This document shows, piece after piece, positions 8,731-17,951 of a stretch of DNA of 64,000 bases. The notes beneath the pieces are model-generated. The model saw only the letters and a list, made by a program, of their open reading frames with translations. It was not told the DNA's origin and made no database searches. The stretch lies in contig JAKBBA010000013.1 in NCBI GenBank assembly GCA_021808665.1, forward strand, positions 19,808 to 83,807. Reading direction: 5' to 3'. This DNA comes from Actinomycetes bacterium. Its GTDB lineage: Bacteria; Actinomycetota; Acidimicrobiia; Acidimicrobiales; Palsa-688. Position 1 is the stretch's first letter; every line of letters starts with the position of its first letter. Position numbers and translations under genes: made by a program.

Positions 8731-9623
8731 TGGCCGCCTCCCTGGGTGCCGGCGAGCTCTATCGCCCGCCAGCGCAGCAGCCTGTTCTCCAAAGCCCGGA
8801 CGATGGCCGACACTGCCAAGGCGACGATCACGAGGAGTATCAGACCCCCGAAGAACCCGGTGGTGTCGAAGCTGCCCATCTTGAGGGCCAGGTAGCCACC
8901 GAGGCCGTCGCTGCCGGTGAGCATCTCTCCGACTACAGCTCCGAGGAACGCGTAGGTGAGAGCCAGCTGCAGGCCCGCGAATATCGACGGGGCTGCGGAG
9001 GGCAGCACGAACTTGAAGAACCTTTCACGCCTGGACGCTCCGAGCACCCGGGACAAGAGCAGGTGGTCACGGTTCACGCCTTGCAACCCTGCGTAGGTGT
9101 TGAAAGCGACGATGAAGAAGCTGAGGCTGACGATGAGGACGATCCGGCTCAGCGAGCCGAGACCGAACCAAAGCACGAACAGCGGGGCGAGCGCGATCCG
9201 GGGTATCGAGTTGAAGCCGGTCATGAAAGGCCGGACTATCACGTCGAACGCTTTGAACTCGGCCAGCAGGTAGCCGCCCGCAAGTCCCAGTATCGCCGAC
9301 AGGGCGAACCCCACGAAGGTTTCGTAGAGGGTCGTGCCGATCAGCCCAAGCAGGCCGCCGCCGTCCACCCCGTGCCAGAAGGACGGGAAGTACTGCGACG
9401 GCTCGCTGACGAAAGCCGGGTTGAGCACTTTTGTCGCGGCGAGCAGCTGCCAAGACCCGAACAACGCTACGAGCAGGGCAAGCTGGATCACCCGCACTGT
9501 AACTGACGTTCGGGCCCTTCGGGAGCGTTGACGGCCTGACGCGTTCTTGTCTAGCCGTCTTGGCACAGCGACGTCGTTTCGGACCGTCGCGTCTGCCTCC
9601 AGGTTCGCTTCGAGCTGTGTCAT
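8727..9623 (-). CDS. ABC transporter permease, sulfonate/sulfate-ester (SsuC/TauC) type
   Basis: Inner-membrane permease of a nitrate/sulfonate/taurine-type importer. The ATG at 9623 is chosen over the upstream in-frame 9656 because it overlaps the ATPase stop (ATGA). The product has about six hydrophobic segments and the BPD inner-membrane signature region near SRVLGASRRERFFKFVLPSAAPSIF, where the coupling EAA-like loop lies. It sits between the ATPase and arylsulfatase genes, so the likely cargo is an organosulfate or sulfonate. The substrate is inferred from the neighbours only. Confidence 0.88.
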   Translation of the reverse strand: MTQLEANLEADATVRNDVAVPRRLDKNASGRQRSRRARTSVTVRVIQLALLVALFGSWQLLAATKVLNPAFVSEPSQYFPSFWHGVDGGGLLGLIGTTLYETFVGFALSAILGLAGGYLLAEFKAFDVIVRPFMTGFNSIPRIALAPLFVLWFGLGSLSRIVLIVSLSFFIVAFNTYAGLQGVNRDHLLLSRVLGASRRERFFKFVLPSAAPSIFAGLQLALTYAFLGAVVGEMLTGSDGLGGYLALKMGSFDTTGFFGGLILLVIVALAVSAIVRALENRLLRWRAIELAGTQGGGQ

Positions 9624-10468
9624 TGGCGGACCACCTCCTCGCTTAGCTCGCTCCACAACTGCTGGTACATCCGGTGGTAGGCCTCCTCGGACTGCAGGGT
9701 CACGACCGAGCGGGGTCTGGGAAGGTCCACCTCGAAGACCCGTTTGATGCGTCCCGGCCGGGCCGTCATCAAGACGACCCTGTCAGCCAGGCTGATCGCC
9801 TCCGACAGGTCGTGGGTGATCAGCACCACCGTGGCACCGAGCCCGGCCCACAGCTGGCTGAACGTGTCCTGGAGCAGCAGCTTGGTCTGCGCGTCCAGGG
9901 CGGAGAACGGCTCGTCGAGCATCAGCAGGTCCGGTCGGGTGGCAAGCGTGCGGGCGATCGCCACTCTCTGGCGCATGCCCTGGGACAGCTGAGCCGGGTA
10001 GGCGTTTGCGCTGTCAGCCAGGCCGACTGAGGCGAGAAGCTCCTCGGCGCGCCGGCGGCGCTCCGTCTTAGCCACGCCGGCGATCTCCAAAGCCAGTTCG
10101 GCGTTGCCGAGCACGGTTCTCCACGGCAGTAGAGCGTCACGGGCGAAGAGATAGCCCACCTCGGGATCGCCGACCTTGGGGCGCCCGCCGTGCACTTGGA
10201 CGATTCCCACCTCGGCGCGAACCAGGCCTGCCACGAGGTTGAGTAGGGTCGTCTTGCCGCAACCCGACGGACCCACGATTGCCACGAACTCGCCTCGACG
10301 GATCTCCAAGTCGATGCCTTCGAGCACAGGACGGCGCGAGCCGTCAGGCGCGGCGAAGGAGTGCGAAACTCCTGCGATTCGAACGACGCCGCCGCCCGGA
10401 ACCTGGGTAGTCGAGAGAGTCCCCTCCGGCCCTTGGATGGTTTCGCCGGTCACCCCCCAGCTCGTCAT
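9620..10468 (-). CDS. ABC transporter ATP-binding protein, SsuB/TauB type
   Basis: ATPase subunit that powers the neighbouring permease. Motifs present in 282 aa are Walker A GPSGCGKTT (about 72-80), a Q-loop variant in VGYLFARDALLPWRTV, signature LSQGMRQRVAIARTLA, Walker B LLMLDEPFSALD and the H-loop VLITHDLSEA. The arrangement matches the sulfonate/nitrate/taurine importer class. Both ends overlap neighbouring genes by ATGA, so it is translated as part of the ABC operon. Confidence 0.92.
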   Translation of the reverse strand: MTSWGVTGETIQGPEGTLSTTQVPGGGVVRIAGVSHSFAAPDGSRRPVLEGIDLEIRRGEFVAIVGPSGCGKTTLLNLVAGLVRAEVGIVQVHGGRPKVGDPEVGYLFARDALLPWRTVLGNAELALEIAGVAKTERRRRAEELLASVGLADSANAYPAQLSQGMRQRVAIARTLATRPDLLMLDEPFSALDAQTKLLLQDTFSQLWAGLGATVVLITHDLSEAISLADRVVLMTARPGRIKRVFEVDLPRPRSVVTLQSEEAYHRMYQQLWSELSEEVVRQ

Positions 10469-11718
10469 GACACCCCGGCCGCGGCTGCCGCCGCCGTCAC
10501 CTGCGCCTCGGTGGTCGGGATGCTAGCCGAGTACCACTGGCCTACGGGAATCGTGTGTGAGAGCAATCCCACCTTCACCCAGAAGCTCATGACAGTGGCC
10601 GTACCGGTCTCGCCTCCGGGTTCGCTGGCCACTTCGAGGGGAAGGGCGTAGGCGAAGAACTTGGCTGCGCCGGCCCCCTCCTCGAAGGACGCCAGGTCCT
10701 TCTCGGCTTGCAGCGTTGCGATGAGCTTGGTGAGGTTCGCCGGGTTGTGCATCCACACGTCAGCTTCGTCCATCGCCAGTTGGAATTTCGCTGCGATGCC
10801 GGGGTGGGCGCTGAGCCACCCGTTGCGAGCCCACATGCCCGATCCGGCGTTACCCGCGAGAGTTCCGAGCAGACCTCCCGCCGCCTGGAGCTGCGAAGTG
10901 GAGCTCGTGTTGAACAGCAGCTTGCCGCCCAAAGAGTTGACGAGGTAGTAGCCAAGGTCGGGTGAAACCATGGCAGCGGCAACCCGGTTGGCTTCCAGGG
11001 CGCTTATCGCGTTGGCGGGCAAGCCACCCAGAGCGGCGTAAGAGACGCCGCTGGTGCCGAGACCGGCCGAGACGGCCGTCTGCTGGAGGAAGTAGTAGGA
11101 CGACGAGCCGAGAGACACCACCCCGACAGGCTTACCCTTTAGGTACTGCACGCTCGCAGGGAAAGTGGTCGGCGCAGCGGACCCTTTCGGGGCGATCAGC
11201 TGCCAGCCGCCTTTGATGGCACCGGAGATGAGCGTGAGGCCCACGCCCTTTTCGAGGAGAGGACCCGCCAGGGACAGGTCGCCCATGGCAACATCCGCGC
11301 TGCCGTTCGCGAGGGCAGCGAACGCGACCGGCCCACCACTGGTGATGCCGATGACGTGGGCGTCGATCCCGTTCTTGGCGAAGAAGCCTTCGGCGGCGGC
11401 GACGTAGGGAAGCCACGTGTAGAACGACCCGAGGTAGATCTCCAGGTTCAGTGGCACAGCAGGCCCGGAGGTGGTCGGGGCGGCCGTCGCTGAGCTGCCG
11501 GTCGCCGTGGTGGCGCTGGAGGTGGAGCTGTGACTTGAGCTGCTGCACGCTGACAGGCCGGCAGCCAGCAGTGCTAGGGCTCCCAGACCCCCAGCCAGAC
11601 GCCGGCGAGCGCCAAACGGCCTCTGGCTCCAGTGCCGGCGCCCACCCGAACCGGACCCGTCTGGGCGTCCGATTTGATCGGCGACGACAGCGCTGCTTGG
11701 GACGGTGACTTCGTTCAT
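10465..11718 (-). CDS. ABC transporter substrate-binding lipoprotein, SsuA/TauA (NMT1-like) type
   Basis: Extracellular solute receptor for the importer. An unusually long N-terminus of about 45 residues precedes the lipoprotein signal peptide (LGALALLAAGLSAC, lipobox LSAC), followed by a Ser/Thr-rich linker. The mature domain has the NMT1/SsuA pattern: LNLEIYLGSFYTWLPYVAAAEGFFAKNGID, and GGPVAFAALANGSADVAMGD. A start nearer the signal peptide is possible, but no better start codon stands out. It is the first of the ABC genes and follows the CoA ligase gene by 23 bp. Confidence 0.86.
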   Translation of the reverse strand: MNEVTVPSSAVVADQIGRPDGSGSGGRRHWSQRPFGARRRLAGGLGALALLAAGLSACSSSSHSSTSSATTATGSSATAAPTTSGPAVPLNLEIYLGSFYTWLPYVAAAEGFFAKNGIDAHVIGITSGGPVAFAALANGSADVAMGDLSLAGPLLEKGVGLTLISGAIKGGWQLIAPKGSAAPTTFPASVQYLKGKPVGVVSLGSSSYYFLQQTAVSAGLGTSGVSYAALGGLPANAISALEANRVAAAMVSPDLGYYLVNSLGGKLLFNTSSTSQLQAAGGLLGTLAGNAGSGMWARNGWLSAHPGIAAKFQLAMDEADVWMHNPANLTKLIATLQAEKDLASFEEGAGAAKFFAYALPLEVASEPGGETGTATVMSFWVKVGLLSHTIPVGQWYSASIPTTEAQVTAAAAAAGVS

Positions 11719-11741
11719 CTTGTGCCTCCCTTTAGGGAACT

Positions 11742-13886
11742 CTATCCCTGGATCGTGTTGGTGTCTTGTGCCTGGTTCGGTTCAGATCGCACGGCAAGGG
11801 CGTCCACGGCGACGAGCCCCCCGGCAGCGGTCACTAGGACCGGGTTTACGTCCACCTCGGTGACGGCCGCGTCCGCGCCGAGCAATGATTCCAGCGCCAG
11901 CAGCGCAGCGCCGAGGGCTTCGGCCCCGACCGGTATTCCCGCGAGGAGGGCCACCTGCTCGCACATCACTTGGAGGCTTCGAGCTGACAGCGGGAGCAGT
12001 CCGGCCACTCTGCGAACGGCGACGTCCTCGACCCTGCCGCCTCCCGGGCCGACGAGGATCACGGGACCCCACTCCTTGTGACGCAAGGCTCCCAACGAGA
12101 ACATCCCGACGTGACTGACCATCGGCTCGACGACCAGACGAGCTGTGGTCAGTCCTAACTCCGCCGCCCTGTCCGAGAGCACTTCCAAAGCCCTTCTCAA
12201 GGCGGCAGCGTCGGTCAGGTCGCCGGCGAGGAGCCCCAGGCGGGCCCGGTGGGGCGCCCCGGGATGGTCGACCTTAGCGATCCACGGTGCGGGCAGGCCA
12301 CGCTCGGCGACGACTTCGACTAGTCGCTCGGGGTCGTCGCCGGCGACCATATCGACATAGGGCATGCCAGCCTTGGCGAGCCAGGGAGCGAGGACGGCTT
12401 CGCTCAGAATTTGACCACGCCATTCAGATCCCTTTGCGGAGTCGACGGCCCGGGGGTCGCCATCGCCTTGGCTGCGTTGTCGCGTTACGTCCAAAAGGTC
12501 CTCGGGCAACACCGGCCGGCGAGGTTGGGCGACAAGGGACCTCGCGAGAGCCGGGATGCTGCCCACGACCCGGCCGGTGGAGGCTAAGCCTTCCACCTCG
12601 CCTTCGGGGGCTCCGGCCCACACCAGCCAGGCCGGGTCGGGACGGTCCGCCAGGGTTCCGGCGAGCGCCCGGTAGGCGTCGACCATCTGGTCGCCGAAGG
12701 TAAAGTACAGCACCGTTGCGTCGACAGCTTCGTCGGCGGCGACCACCGAGATGACCTCGTCCAACCGGTCCAGGTTGGCGAAGAACATCCCGGTCAGGTC
12801 GACGGGGTTGGAGTCACCGGCCAGCGGGATGCCCAGGGAGCGCAACGCACTCCGGCTGCTCTGGGAGAGCGAAGGGACGCTAGCCTGCACTCCGAGCTGG
12901 TCGGAGATCATCGCCCCGCCACCCCCCGACATGGTGATCACGCCAAGTCCTGGCCGTGACGGGAGGAGGACGGGTCTGCTCAAAGCGGTGACGGCCTCGG
13001 CGAATGACTCTTCGTCTCCAACCAGGGTGACCCCGTCGTCTCTTGCGGCGGCCTCGAACATTTCCGCCTCGCCCGCCGCCGACGCCGTGTGGGAAAGTGC
13101 CGCGCGCTGGGCCGCCTCGGAACGTCCGACCTTGAGGGCTACGACCTGGCAGCCCGCATCCCGGGCTCCACGGCAGGCGTCACGCCAAGCTTCCACGTCG
13201 CGAACGCCTTCCAGGTAACAGCCGACCACCTTGACTTCCGGTCTCGCTGATACGTACGCGACGAGGTCGGCGGCGCCCAGGGCCGCCTCGTTGCCCGTGC
13301 TCGCGTAGAAGGAGAACCCGACGCCTCGCCGGCGAAGGTGCTCGGCCAGTATGAAACCCATAGCCCCCGACTGACTGACGAGTGCTACCGGCCCGTTGCG
13401 ACGGGGTCGGTTGAGGAAGGCCGAGACTGACACGACCACGTTCGCTGGTGCGCTCACCAGGCCGAGACAGTTGGGGCCGAGCATGGGCATCATCCCTGCC
13501 GCTTCCACCAGGCGCCGCTGCAGTTCGGCACCCTCGGCGCCGTCCTCGGCGAAACCCGACGAGAACACGATTGCCGAACCGACACCCGCCGCGGAGGCTT
13601 CGGCGACGATCCCCACCGCGCCAGCCGCTGGTACGGCGACGACCAGGAGGTCCACGGGCCCGGCTGAGCTGAAGTCGTCGAAAGCTTCGACTCCGGGTTC
13701 CTCGTGGTTGGGCCGATATGCCAGGACGTCGCCGTCGAAGCCGCCCGCCCGCAAGAAGCGGTAGGCCATCTGCCCCCACGCTCTAGGCCGGGCTGACAGC
13801 CCGGCTATGGCAACCCGCCGGGGGAACATCAGCCTGTCAAGCGTCGAAGTTCCCACGGCAGCAGCCGTCTTTTCTGATGTGCTCAC
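11742..13886 (-). CDS. Acyl-CoA synthetase, ADP(NDP)-forming
   Basis: Activates a carboxylic acid to its CoA thioester with ATP, giving ADP and phosphate. The 714 aa have an N-terminal CoA-binding domain (RRVAIAGLSARPRAWGQMAYRFLRAGGF), two succinyl-CoA ligase-like domains with ALSHTASAAGEAEMFEAAA carrying the probable phospho-His, and a C-terminal ATP-grasp domain starting near residue 500 (EAVLAPWLAKAGMPYVDMV). It sits between the alkylsulfatase and the importer, so it may charge the fatty acid produced after desulfation and oxidation. The start overlaps the upstream stop by 4 bp. Confidence 0.88.
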   Translation of the reverse strand: MSTSEKTAAAVGTSTLDRLMFPRRVAIAGLSARPRAWGQMAYRFLRAGGFDGDVLAYRPNHEEPGVEAFDDFSSAGPVDLLVVAVPAAGAVGIVAEASAAGVGSAIVFSSGFAEDGAEGAELQRRLVEAAGMMPMLGPNCLGLVSAPANVVVSVSAFLNRPRRNGPVALVSQSGAMGFILAEHLRRRGVGFSFYASTGNEAALGAADLVAYVSARPEVKVVGCYLEGVRDVEAWRDACRGARDAGCQVVALKVGRSEAAQRAALSHTASAAGEAEMFEAAARDDGVTLVGDEESFAEAVTALSRPVLLPSRPGLGVITMSGGGGAMISDQLGVQASVPSLSQSSRSALRSLGIPLAGDSNPVDLTGMFFANLDRLDEVISVVAADEAVDATVLYFTFGDQMVDAYRALAGTLADRPDPAWLVWAGAPEGEVEGLASTGRVVGSIPALARSLVAQPRRPVLPEDLLDVTRQRSQGDGDPRAVDSAKGSEWRGQILSEAVLAPWLAKAGMPYVDMVAGDDPERLVEVVAERGLPAPWIAKVDHPGAPHRARLGLLAGDLTDAAALRRALEVLSDRAAELGLTTARLVVEPMVSHVGMFSLGALRHKEWGPVILVGPGGGRVEDVAVRRVAGLLPLSARSLQVMCEQVALLAGIPVGAEALGAALLALESLLGADAAVTEVDVNPVLVTAAGGLVAVDALAVRSEPNQAQDTNTIQG

Positions 13887-15220
13887 GGCGTAGGGTCGTC
13901 CGGGGTGCCTGCTATCGAAGCGGAGACCGCGGCGGCCTCGCCGTATATCGCCTTGGCCATGAGAGACAGCTCGCCGTCCCGGCGGCGCCTATAGACCTCC
14001 GAGCGCGCCGTGTGCACGCCTGCAGATGTTGGCTCGGCTCTTGCTGCGATCTCCGCCAGGTGACAGGCGAGACGGTGATCTCCCTGTTGGGACAGCTCGA
14101 CCGCCCTCGACGCAAGCCGGTCCGCCCCACCGACCAGGGCTGACAGTTCGGTCGCCAGCTGCTCCGGCTGGGCTGGTTTGAGCTGGGACGGGTCCCCGTC
14201 CCACCAGCCGCCGTAGAGGCGCCAGATGTTGTGCAGTACGAACTCGGGCTCGTCGTAGGTGGCTTGCAGGTAAGGCCGTTCGGCCAGGGCCGGGTCCAAT
14301 TTGACGGTAGCGAGGACCTCGTAGAGTGTCGCTCCGGCGTTCATCAAGTCGAGCGTCTGCACCACAAGGGACTCCAGCGCAGTGGCGATGTCGATGAGGA
14401 CCCGGTGGATCCTGTCACGGCCGGCTATGGGCAGGCCGTGCGCGGGCAGGAACAACTCCGGCTCTAAGGCTGCCATGGCGCGCATCGCCTTGGCCCACTC
14501 CAGCGGGTAGCGCTGTACTTTCTGGGGGTTACCGGCGTTGGGAAAGACCCACGTCAGAAAGTCGCCGCCGCAGATCGCCCGACTCTCGGGAAGCCACACC
14601 CAGGCGTGGTCGTCGGTCTCCCCCTTGTCGTGGTAGAGCATGGCTTCCCGCCCGCCGAGGTCGATTTCGAGGCGGTCCACGAAGCTGACGTTTGGCCAAA
14701 CCCAGTCGACGGTCCACTTCTGAGCGTCCTGGCCGAGACTGCCGAGTCTCGCCCTTCCACGGAACTGCCTTGCGTTGATTCGATGGTTGTAACCCTCGGT
14801 GGTGTCGTAGCGACGGAAGCGTTCCGCCACGTTTGCGTGGCCTACGACACGGGGGGTTCTGGCTCCTGTCTCGGCTGCCATCCGTGCGAACATGGGCGCC
14901 CCACCGACATGGTCGAGGTGGCCGTGGGTGTAGACGATCGTGTCGACCGGGTCCTCCGACCATGCTCTAAGCGAGGTTTCGACCGCCGGCGCCAACCTCG
15001 CCGAGGACGTGTCGACCAGTGTCAGGCCTGAGCCGCCCTCTAGCGCTACAACGTGGGAGAAGGAAGCTACCAGCGCTACTCCGCTTCCGAAGTCGGCAAG
15101 TCCGGCGTCTACGGGGTTGGTCGTCTTGGACTGAGCCGCGTTGAACCCGCCGTCCCATCCCTCGTCGACGAGCCGGGCGGACCGTTGCAGCAGGTCGTCG
15201 GCGTAGGCATTGCCGGTCAC
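13883..15220 (-). CDS. Metallo-beta-lactamase-fold alkyl sulfatase, short form
   Basis: SdsA1/BDS1-like hydrolase that releases inorganic sulfate from primary or secondary alkyl sulfates with a binuclear zinc centre. The zinc motif is THGHLDHVGG (about residues 98-107), with further ligands expected near HDKGETDDHAWVW and ICGGDFL. The alkylsulfatase dimerisation domain begins around residue 290. At 445 aa it lacks both an export signal and the C-terminal SCP2-like lobe of the roughly 650-aa enzymes. It is the first gene of the minus-strand organosulfate operon and overlaps the CoA ligase by ATGA. Confidence 0.85.
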   Translation of the reverse strand: MTGNAYADDLLQRSARLVDEGWDGGFNAAQSKTTNPVDAGLADFGSGVALVASFSHVVALEGGSGLTLVDTSSARLAPAVETSLRAWSEDPVDTIVYTHGHLDHVGGAPMFARMAAETGARTPRVVGHANVAERFRRYDTTEGYNHRINARQFRGRARLGSLGQDAQKWTVDWVWPNVSFVDRLEIDLGGREAMLYHDKGETDDHAWVWLPESRAICGGDFLTWVFPNAGNPQKVQRYPLEWAKAMRAMAALEPELFLPAHGLPIAGRDRIHRVLIDIATALESLVVQTLDLMNAGATLYEVLATVKLDPALAERPYLQATYDEPEFVLHNIWRLYGGWWDGDPSQLKPAQPEQLATELSALVGGADRLASRAVELSQQGDHRLACHLAEIAARAEPTSAGVHTARSEVYRRRRDGELSLMAKAIYGEAAAVSASIAGTPDDPTP

Positions 15221-15340
15221 CGGCGTCCCTCCCTTATTTAGCGTTCTGCTAGGGGAGAGAGTATCGCGCCTGGAGAGCCCACGTCAAGGAAGTAGGTCGG
15301 AATCCGCAAGTTCGCCGGTCGAGAGGCCATACTTGGCTGA
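15221..15340. promoter_or_regulatory. Divergent promoter region between the alkylsulfatase operon and the TetR operon
   Basis: The 120 bp between two diverging operons should hold both promoters and the TetR operator. A CATACT hexamer at 15328-15333 lies 7 bp before the ATG at 15341, so the TetR message may be leaderless. No clear matching -35 box or long palindrome is visible. GGGAGGG upstream of 15220 is the ribosome-binding site for the minus-strand gene. Confidence 0.4.
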
Positions 15341-16024
15341 ATGGGCGACGAGATGACACAGGTCACACCGGCGGCTGAAGTGGCAGCAACAGCTGAAGCG
15401 GCCGCAACGGCTGAGGCGGCGGTCGATACCGGCGGCGACACCCAGGGTGGGCGGGCGTCGACCGAGGCGGCTCTTGAGGAGGCCGCGATGTCGCTGTTGG
15501 CACGCGACGGAGTGCTGGCGGGTCTCAACCTTCGCGAGGTGGCCGACGAGGCCGGAGTGAACCGGGGCCTCGTCTACCACTACTTCGGCTCTAGGGGAAA
15601 GCTCCTCCGCCGTGCCCTTCGCCGACGCGGCGAAAGCTCCCTGCAGAAGATCAGGGAGATCGACCGCGTGCCCTTGGTGGACGGGCAGCTGCGGCTGCTA
15701 CGCACCGTGCTCGACGATCCCGAACCGATCAAGCTCCGCACGCTTCTTCTCATCGACGGCACCGAGCGGATGCGGATGATGCCGCTGCGGGAGCGCACCC
15801 AGGGCCTCCTCAGCCAGGCGGTCCAAAGCGGCGAGCTCGACGCCGACCTCGACCGCCACGGCGTTCACGCCTTCTTGGTCACCGCCATCTACGGTTACGT
15901 CCTTTACCGAGAGGCGTTCGCCGCGGAGATGGGGGTGGCTCTACCCGAACTTGACGAGAGTTTCGCGAAAGTATACGAACGGGCGGTGCGATCTCTGGCT
16001 TCCCCACCCCCGGCCGCCACGTGA
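15341..16024 (+). CDS. TetR family transcriptional regulator
   Basis: One-component repressor of 227 aa. An Ala-rich, repetitive N-terminal tail of about 40 residues (AAEVAATAEAAATAEAAV) precedes the HTH (LREVADEAGVNRGLVYHYFGSRGKLLRRAL, about residues 64-93). The rest is a helical ligand domain. It heads an operon of beta-oxidation genes and diverges from the alkylsulfatase operon, so it probably controls one or both in response to an acyl-CoA or sulfate ester. The stop overlaps the next start (GTGA). Confidence 0.9.
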   Translation: MGDEMTQVTPAAEVAATAEAAATAEAAVDTGGDTQGGRASTEAALEEAAMSLLARDGVLAGLNLREVADEAGVNRGLVYHYFGSRGKLLRRALRRRGESSLQKIREIDRVPLVDGQLRLLRTVLDDPEPIKLRTLLLIDGTERMRMMPLRERTQGLLSQAVQSGELDADLDRHGVHAFLVTAIYGYVLYREAFAAEMGVALPELDESFAKVYERAVRSLASPPPAAT

Positions 16025-16704
16025 CTGATAGCGACCCGGGCATCGTAAGAGTTGTCCGTCACGAGCGGTGGTCGGAGGTGATTCTCAATCGCCCCGAGAA
16101 GCGCAACGCGATCATCGCCGAAACCGTCGACCGCCTGAGAGAGTCATTGGACGAGCTCGGACGCGACGACGAGACCGCCGCCATCGTGCTGCGCGGCCAG
16201 GGCGGGGTCTTCTGCTCAGGTCTGGACCTGAGCCGGTCGCCGAGCGGTCCCGGGTTCGCGGCCGCCTGGGCCGGGCTGCATCGGGATCTGGCCTCGTTCC
16301 CCGTTGTCATCCTCGGAGCCCTGGAGGGGGCGGCGGTCGCCGGAGGGGCTTCCCTCGCACTGGCCTGCGACCTTCTCGTCGCCGGGCGGAACGCCTTCGT
16401 TTCGGTGCCCGAGCTGGCGATGGGACGGCCCGCTCCGATGAACACCGCCTGGCTGGTCTACAAGCACGGCCTTGGCAGGGCGGCCGGGTTGCTCCTCGCA
16501 GGGCAGCGAACGAACGCCGAGCAGCTTCTCACCTCGGGTATCGCCTTCGAGGTGGTAGACGACGCCGAGGTCGTCGGGCGCGCCTGCGAGCTGGCGGGAA
16601 CCTTCGCGGGTTGGCAGCGCTCGTCGGTGGTCGCGGCCAAGAGCTCTCTGCGCCGGGCAGCCCCGCGTACCTTCGAGGAGACTCTCGATGCCATCAGCCG
16701 CTGA
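16021..16704 (+). CDS. Enoyl-CoA hydratase/isomerase family protein
   Basis: Crotonase-fold enzyme expected to hydrate or isomerise an enoyl-CoA. Visible features in 227 aa are the N-terminal VILNRPEKRNAI, oxyanion-hole region VFCSGLDLS (about 62-70), and GAAVAGGASLALACDLLVAG (about 102-120). The usual hydratase Glu pair is not clearly placed: the second region reads VPELAMGRPAPMNTAW. It may be an isomerase or another crotonase activity. It is coupled to TetR upstream and overlaps the acyl-CoA dehydrogenase by 17 bp. Confidence 0.87.
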   Translation: MTDSDPGIVRVVRHERWSEVILNRPEKRNAIIAETVDRLRESLDELGRDDETAAIVLRGQGGVFCSGLDLSRSPSGPGFAAAWAGLHRDLASFPVVILGALEGAAVAGGASLALACDLLVAGRNAFVSVPELAMGRPAPMNTAWLVYKHGLGRAAGLLLAGQRTNAEQLLTSGIAFEVVDDAEVVGRACELAGTFAGWQRSSVVAAKSSLRRAAPRTFEETLDAISR

Positions 16705-17890
16705 GCAACCCACGATGCCAGCCGGGGAGCTCGGCGTGAAGGCTCAGGTCGGGAAGCCCAGCCCGGAGGAGCGCCTCCGGCGGAGGATACGGGAGTTCTT
16801 CGATGTCAGCCTCCCCCGGTCCCTGAGCGGTGTGGACGGACGCTTGGAGCGCGCCCGGGCGTGGCGAGCGGCGTTCTACGACGCCGGTCTGGCTGGCCTC
16901 GGGTACCCGGAGAGCTTTGGGGGCCACGGGGGTGACGGCTCCGACCTGGCCGTGCTCGCCGAGGAATCCCGGGGTCGCGTCCCGCCCGAGGAGGATGTCT
17001 TCGGCATCGGCGTGCGTATGGCCCTACCGGTCATCAGAGACCTCGCCTCCCCCGAATTGAAGAGCCGCTTCTTGAGGCCGGGTCTCAGCGGTCAGGAGGT
17101 CTGGTGCCAGCTGTACTCCGAGCCCGGGGCAGGATCGGATCTGGCCTCGCTGTCGACGAGCGCCATCAGGGACGGCGAGGAGTGGGTCGTAAGCGGCCAG
17201 AAGGTGTGGACTTCCGGGGCACAGCACAGCGACCTCGCCATACTGCTGGCCCGCACCGATCCGGCGGCGCCCAAGCACCGGGGTATCACGATGTTCGTCC
17301 TGCCTATGCGCCAGCCGGGGGTTACGGTCCGGCCGCTGAGGCAGATGACAGGGGTGGCGGAGTTCAACGAGGTGTTCCTCGACGAGGCCAGGTTGCCCGC
17401 CTCGTGGGTCGTCGGCGACGTCAACGACGGTTGGAGAGCCGCTGTGGCGCTGCTCGGCTACGAACGCGTCGCTACGGGGACCTCGTCAGTCGAGCGCCCC
17501 GCCACACAGAAGCTCAAAGCCGGCAGGGCGCCCCTACCGGTAGCCCAGCTCGCCCAGCTCGCAGCGCTCAGACATCGAAGCGACGACCTATCGGTCCGCC
17601 AGGACCTGGCCCGCCTCTACAGCGGCGAGCGGATCATGGCGTGGCTGGGTATGAGAGCGGCGCACCCTTCCATCGGCAAGCTGTGGCGCACCCGACAAGG
17701 GCGAGCCGCTGCGCAGGTCGCGCACGTACTGGCCCTCGGCGGTGGAGCGGCGTGGGAGCGAGACGACCAGGATCGTGAGTACTTCGCCTATCACATCCTC
17801 AACTGCCGTGCGATGTCAATCGGAGGCGGCACTGACGAGATGCAACGCAACACCCTGGCCGAGAAAGCTCTCGGCCTACCTCGAAGCTGA
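16688..17890 (+). CDS. Acyl-CoA dehydrogenase
   Basis: FAD-dependent dehydrogenase introducing the alpha-beta double bond in an acyl-CoA. Typical blocks in 400 aa are GLGYPESFGGHGGDGSDLAV near residue 75, QLYSEPGAGSDLASL (flavin/substrate site), VSGQKVWTSGA, and the C-terminal ILNCRAMSIGGGTDEMQRNT. An alternative ATG lies at 16715. It overlaps the hydratase gene and belongs to the TetR-headed operon. Confidence 0.92.
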   Translation: MPSAAEQPTMPAGELGVKAQVGKPSPEERLRRRIREFFDVSLPRSLSGVDGRLERARAWRAAFYDAGLAGLGYPESFGGHGGDGSDLAVLAEESRGRVPPEEDVFGIGVRMALPVIRDLASPELKSRFLRPGLSGQEVWCQLYSEPGAGSDLASLSTSAIRDGEEWVVSGQKVWTSGAQHSDLAILLARTDPAAPKHRGITMFVLPMRQPGVTVRPLRQMTGVAEFNEVFLDEARLPASWVVGDVNDGWRAAVALLGYERVATGTSSVERPATQKLKAGRAPLPVAQLAQLAALRHRSDDLSVRQDLARLYSGERIMAWLGMRAAHPSIGKLWRTRQGRAAAQVAHVLALGGGAAWERDDQDREYFAYHILNCRAMSIGGGTDEMQRNTLAEKALGLPRS

Positions 17891-17951
17891 GCGGCGACCG
17901 GACCTGAACTGCGGCCGGGTCGGAAACTAGAGTCGTGGCAGGAGGTCCCAC

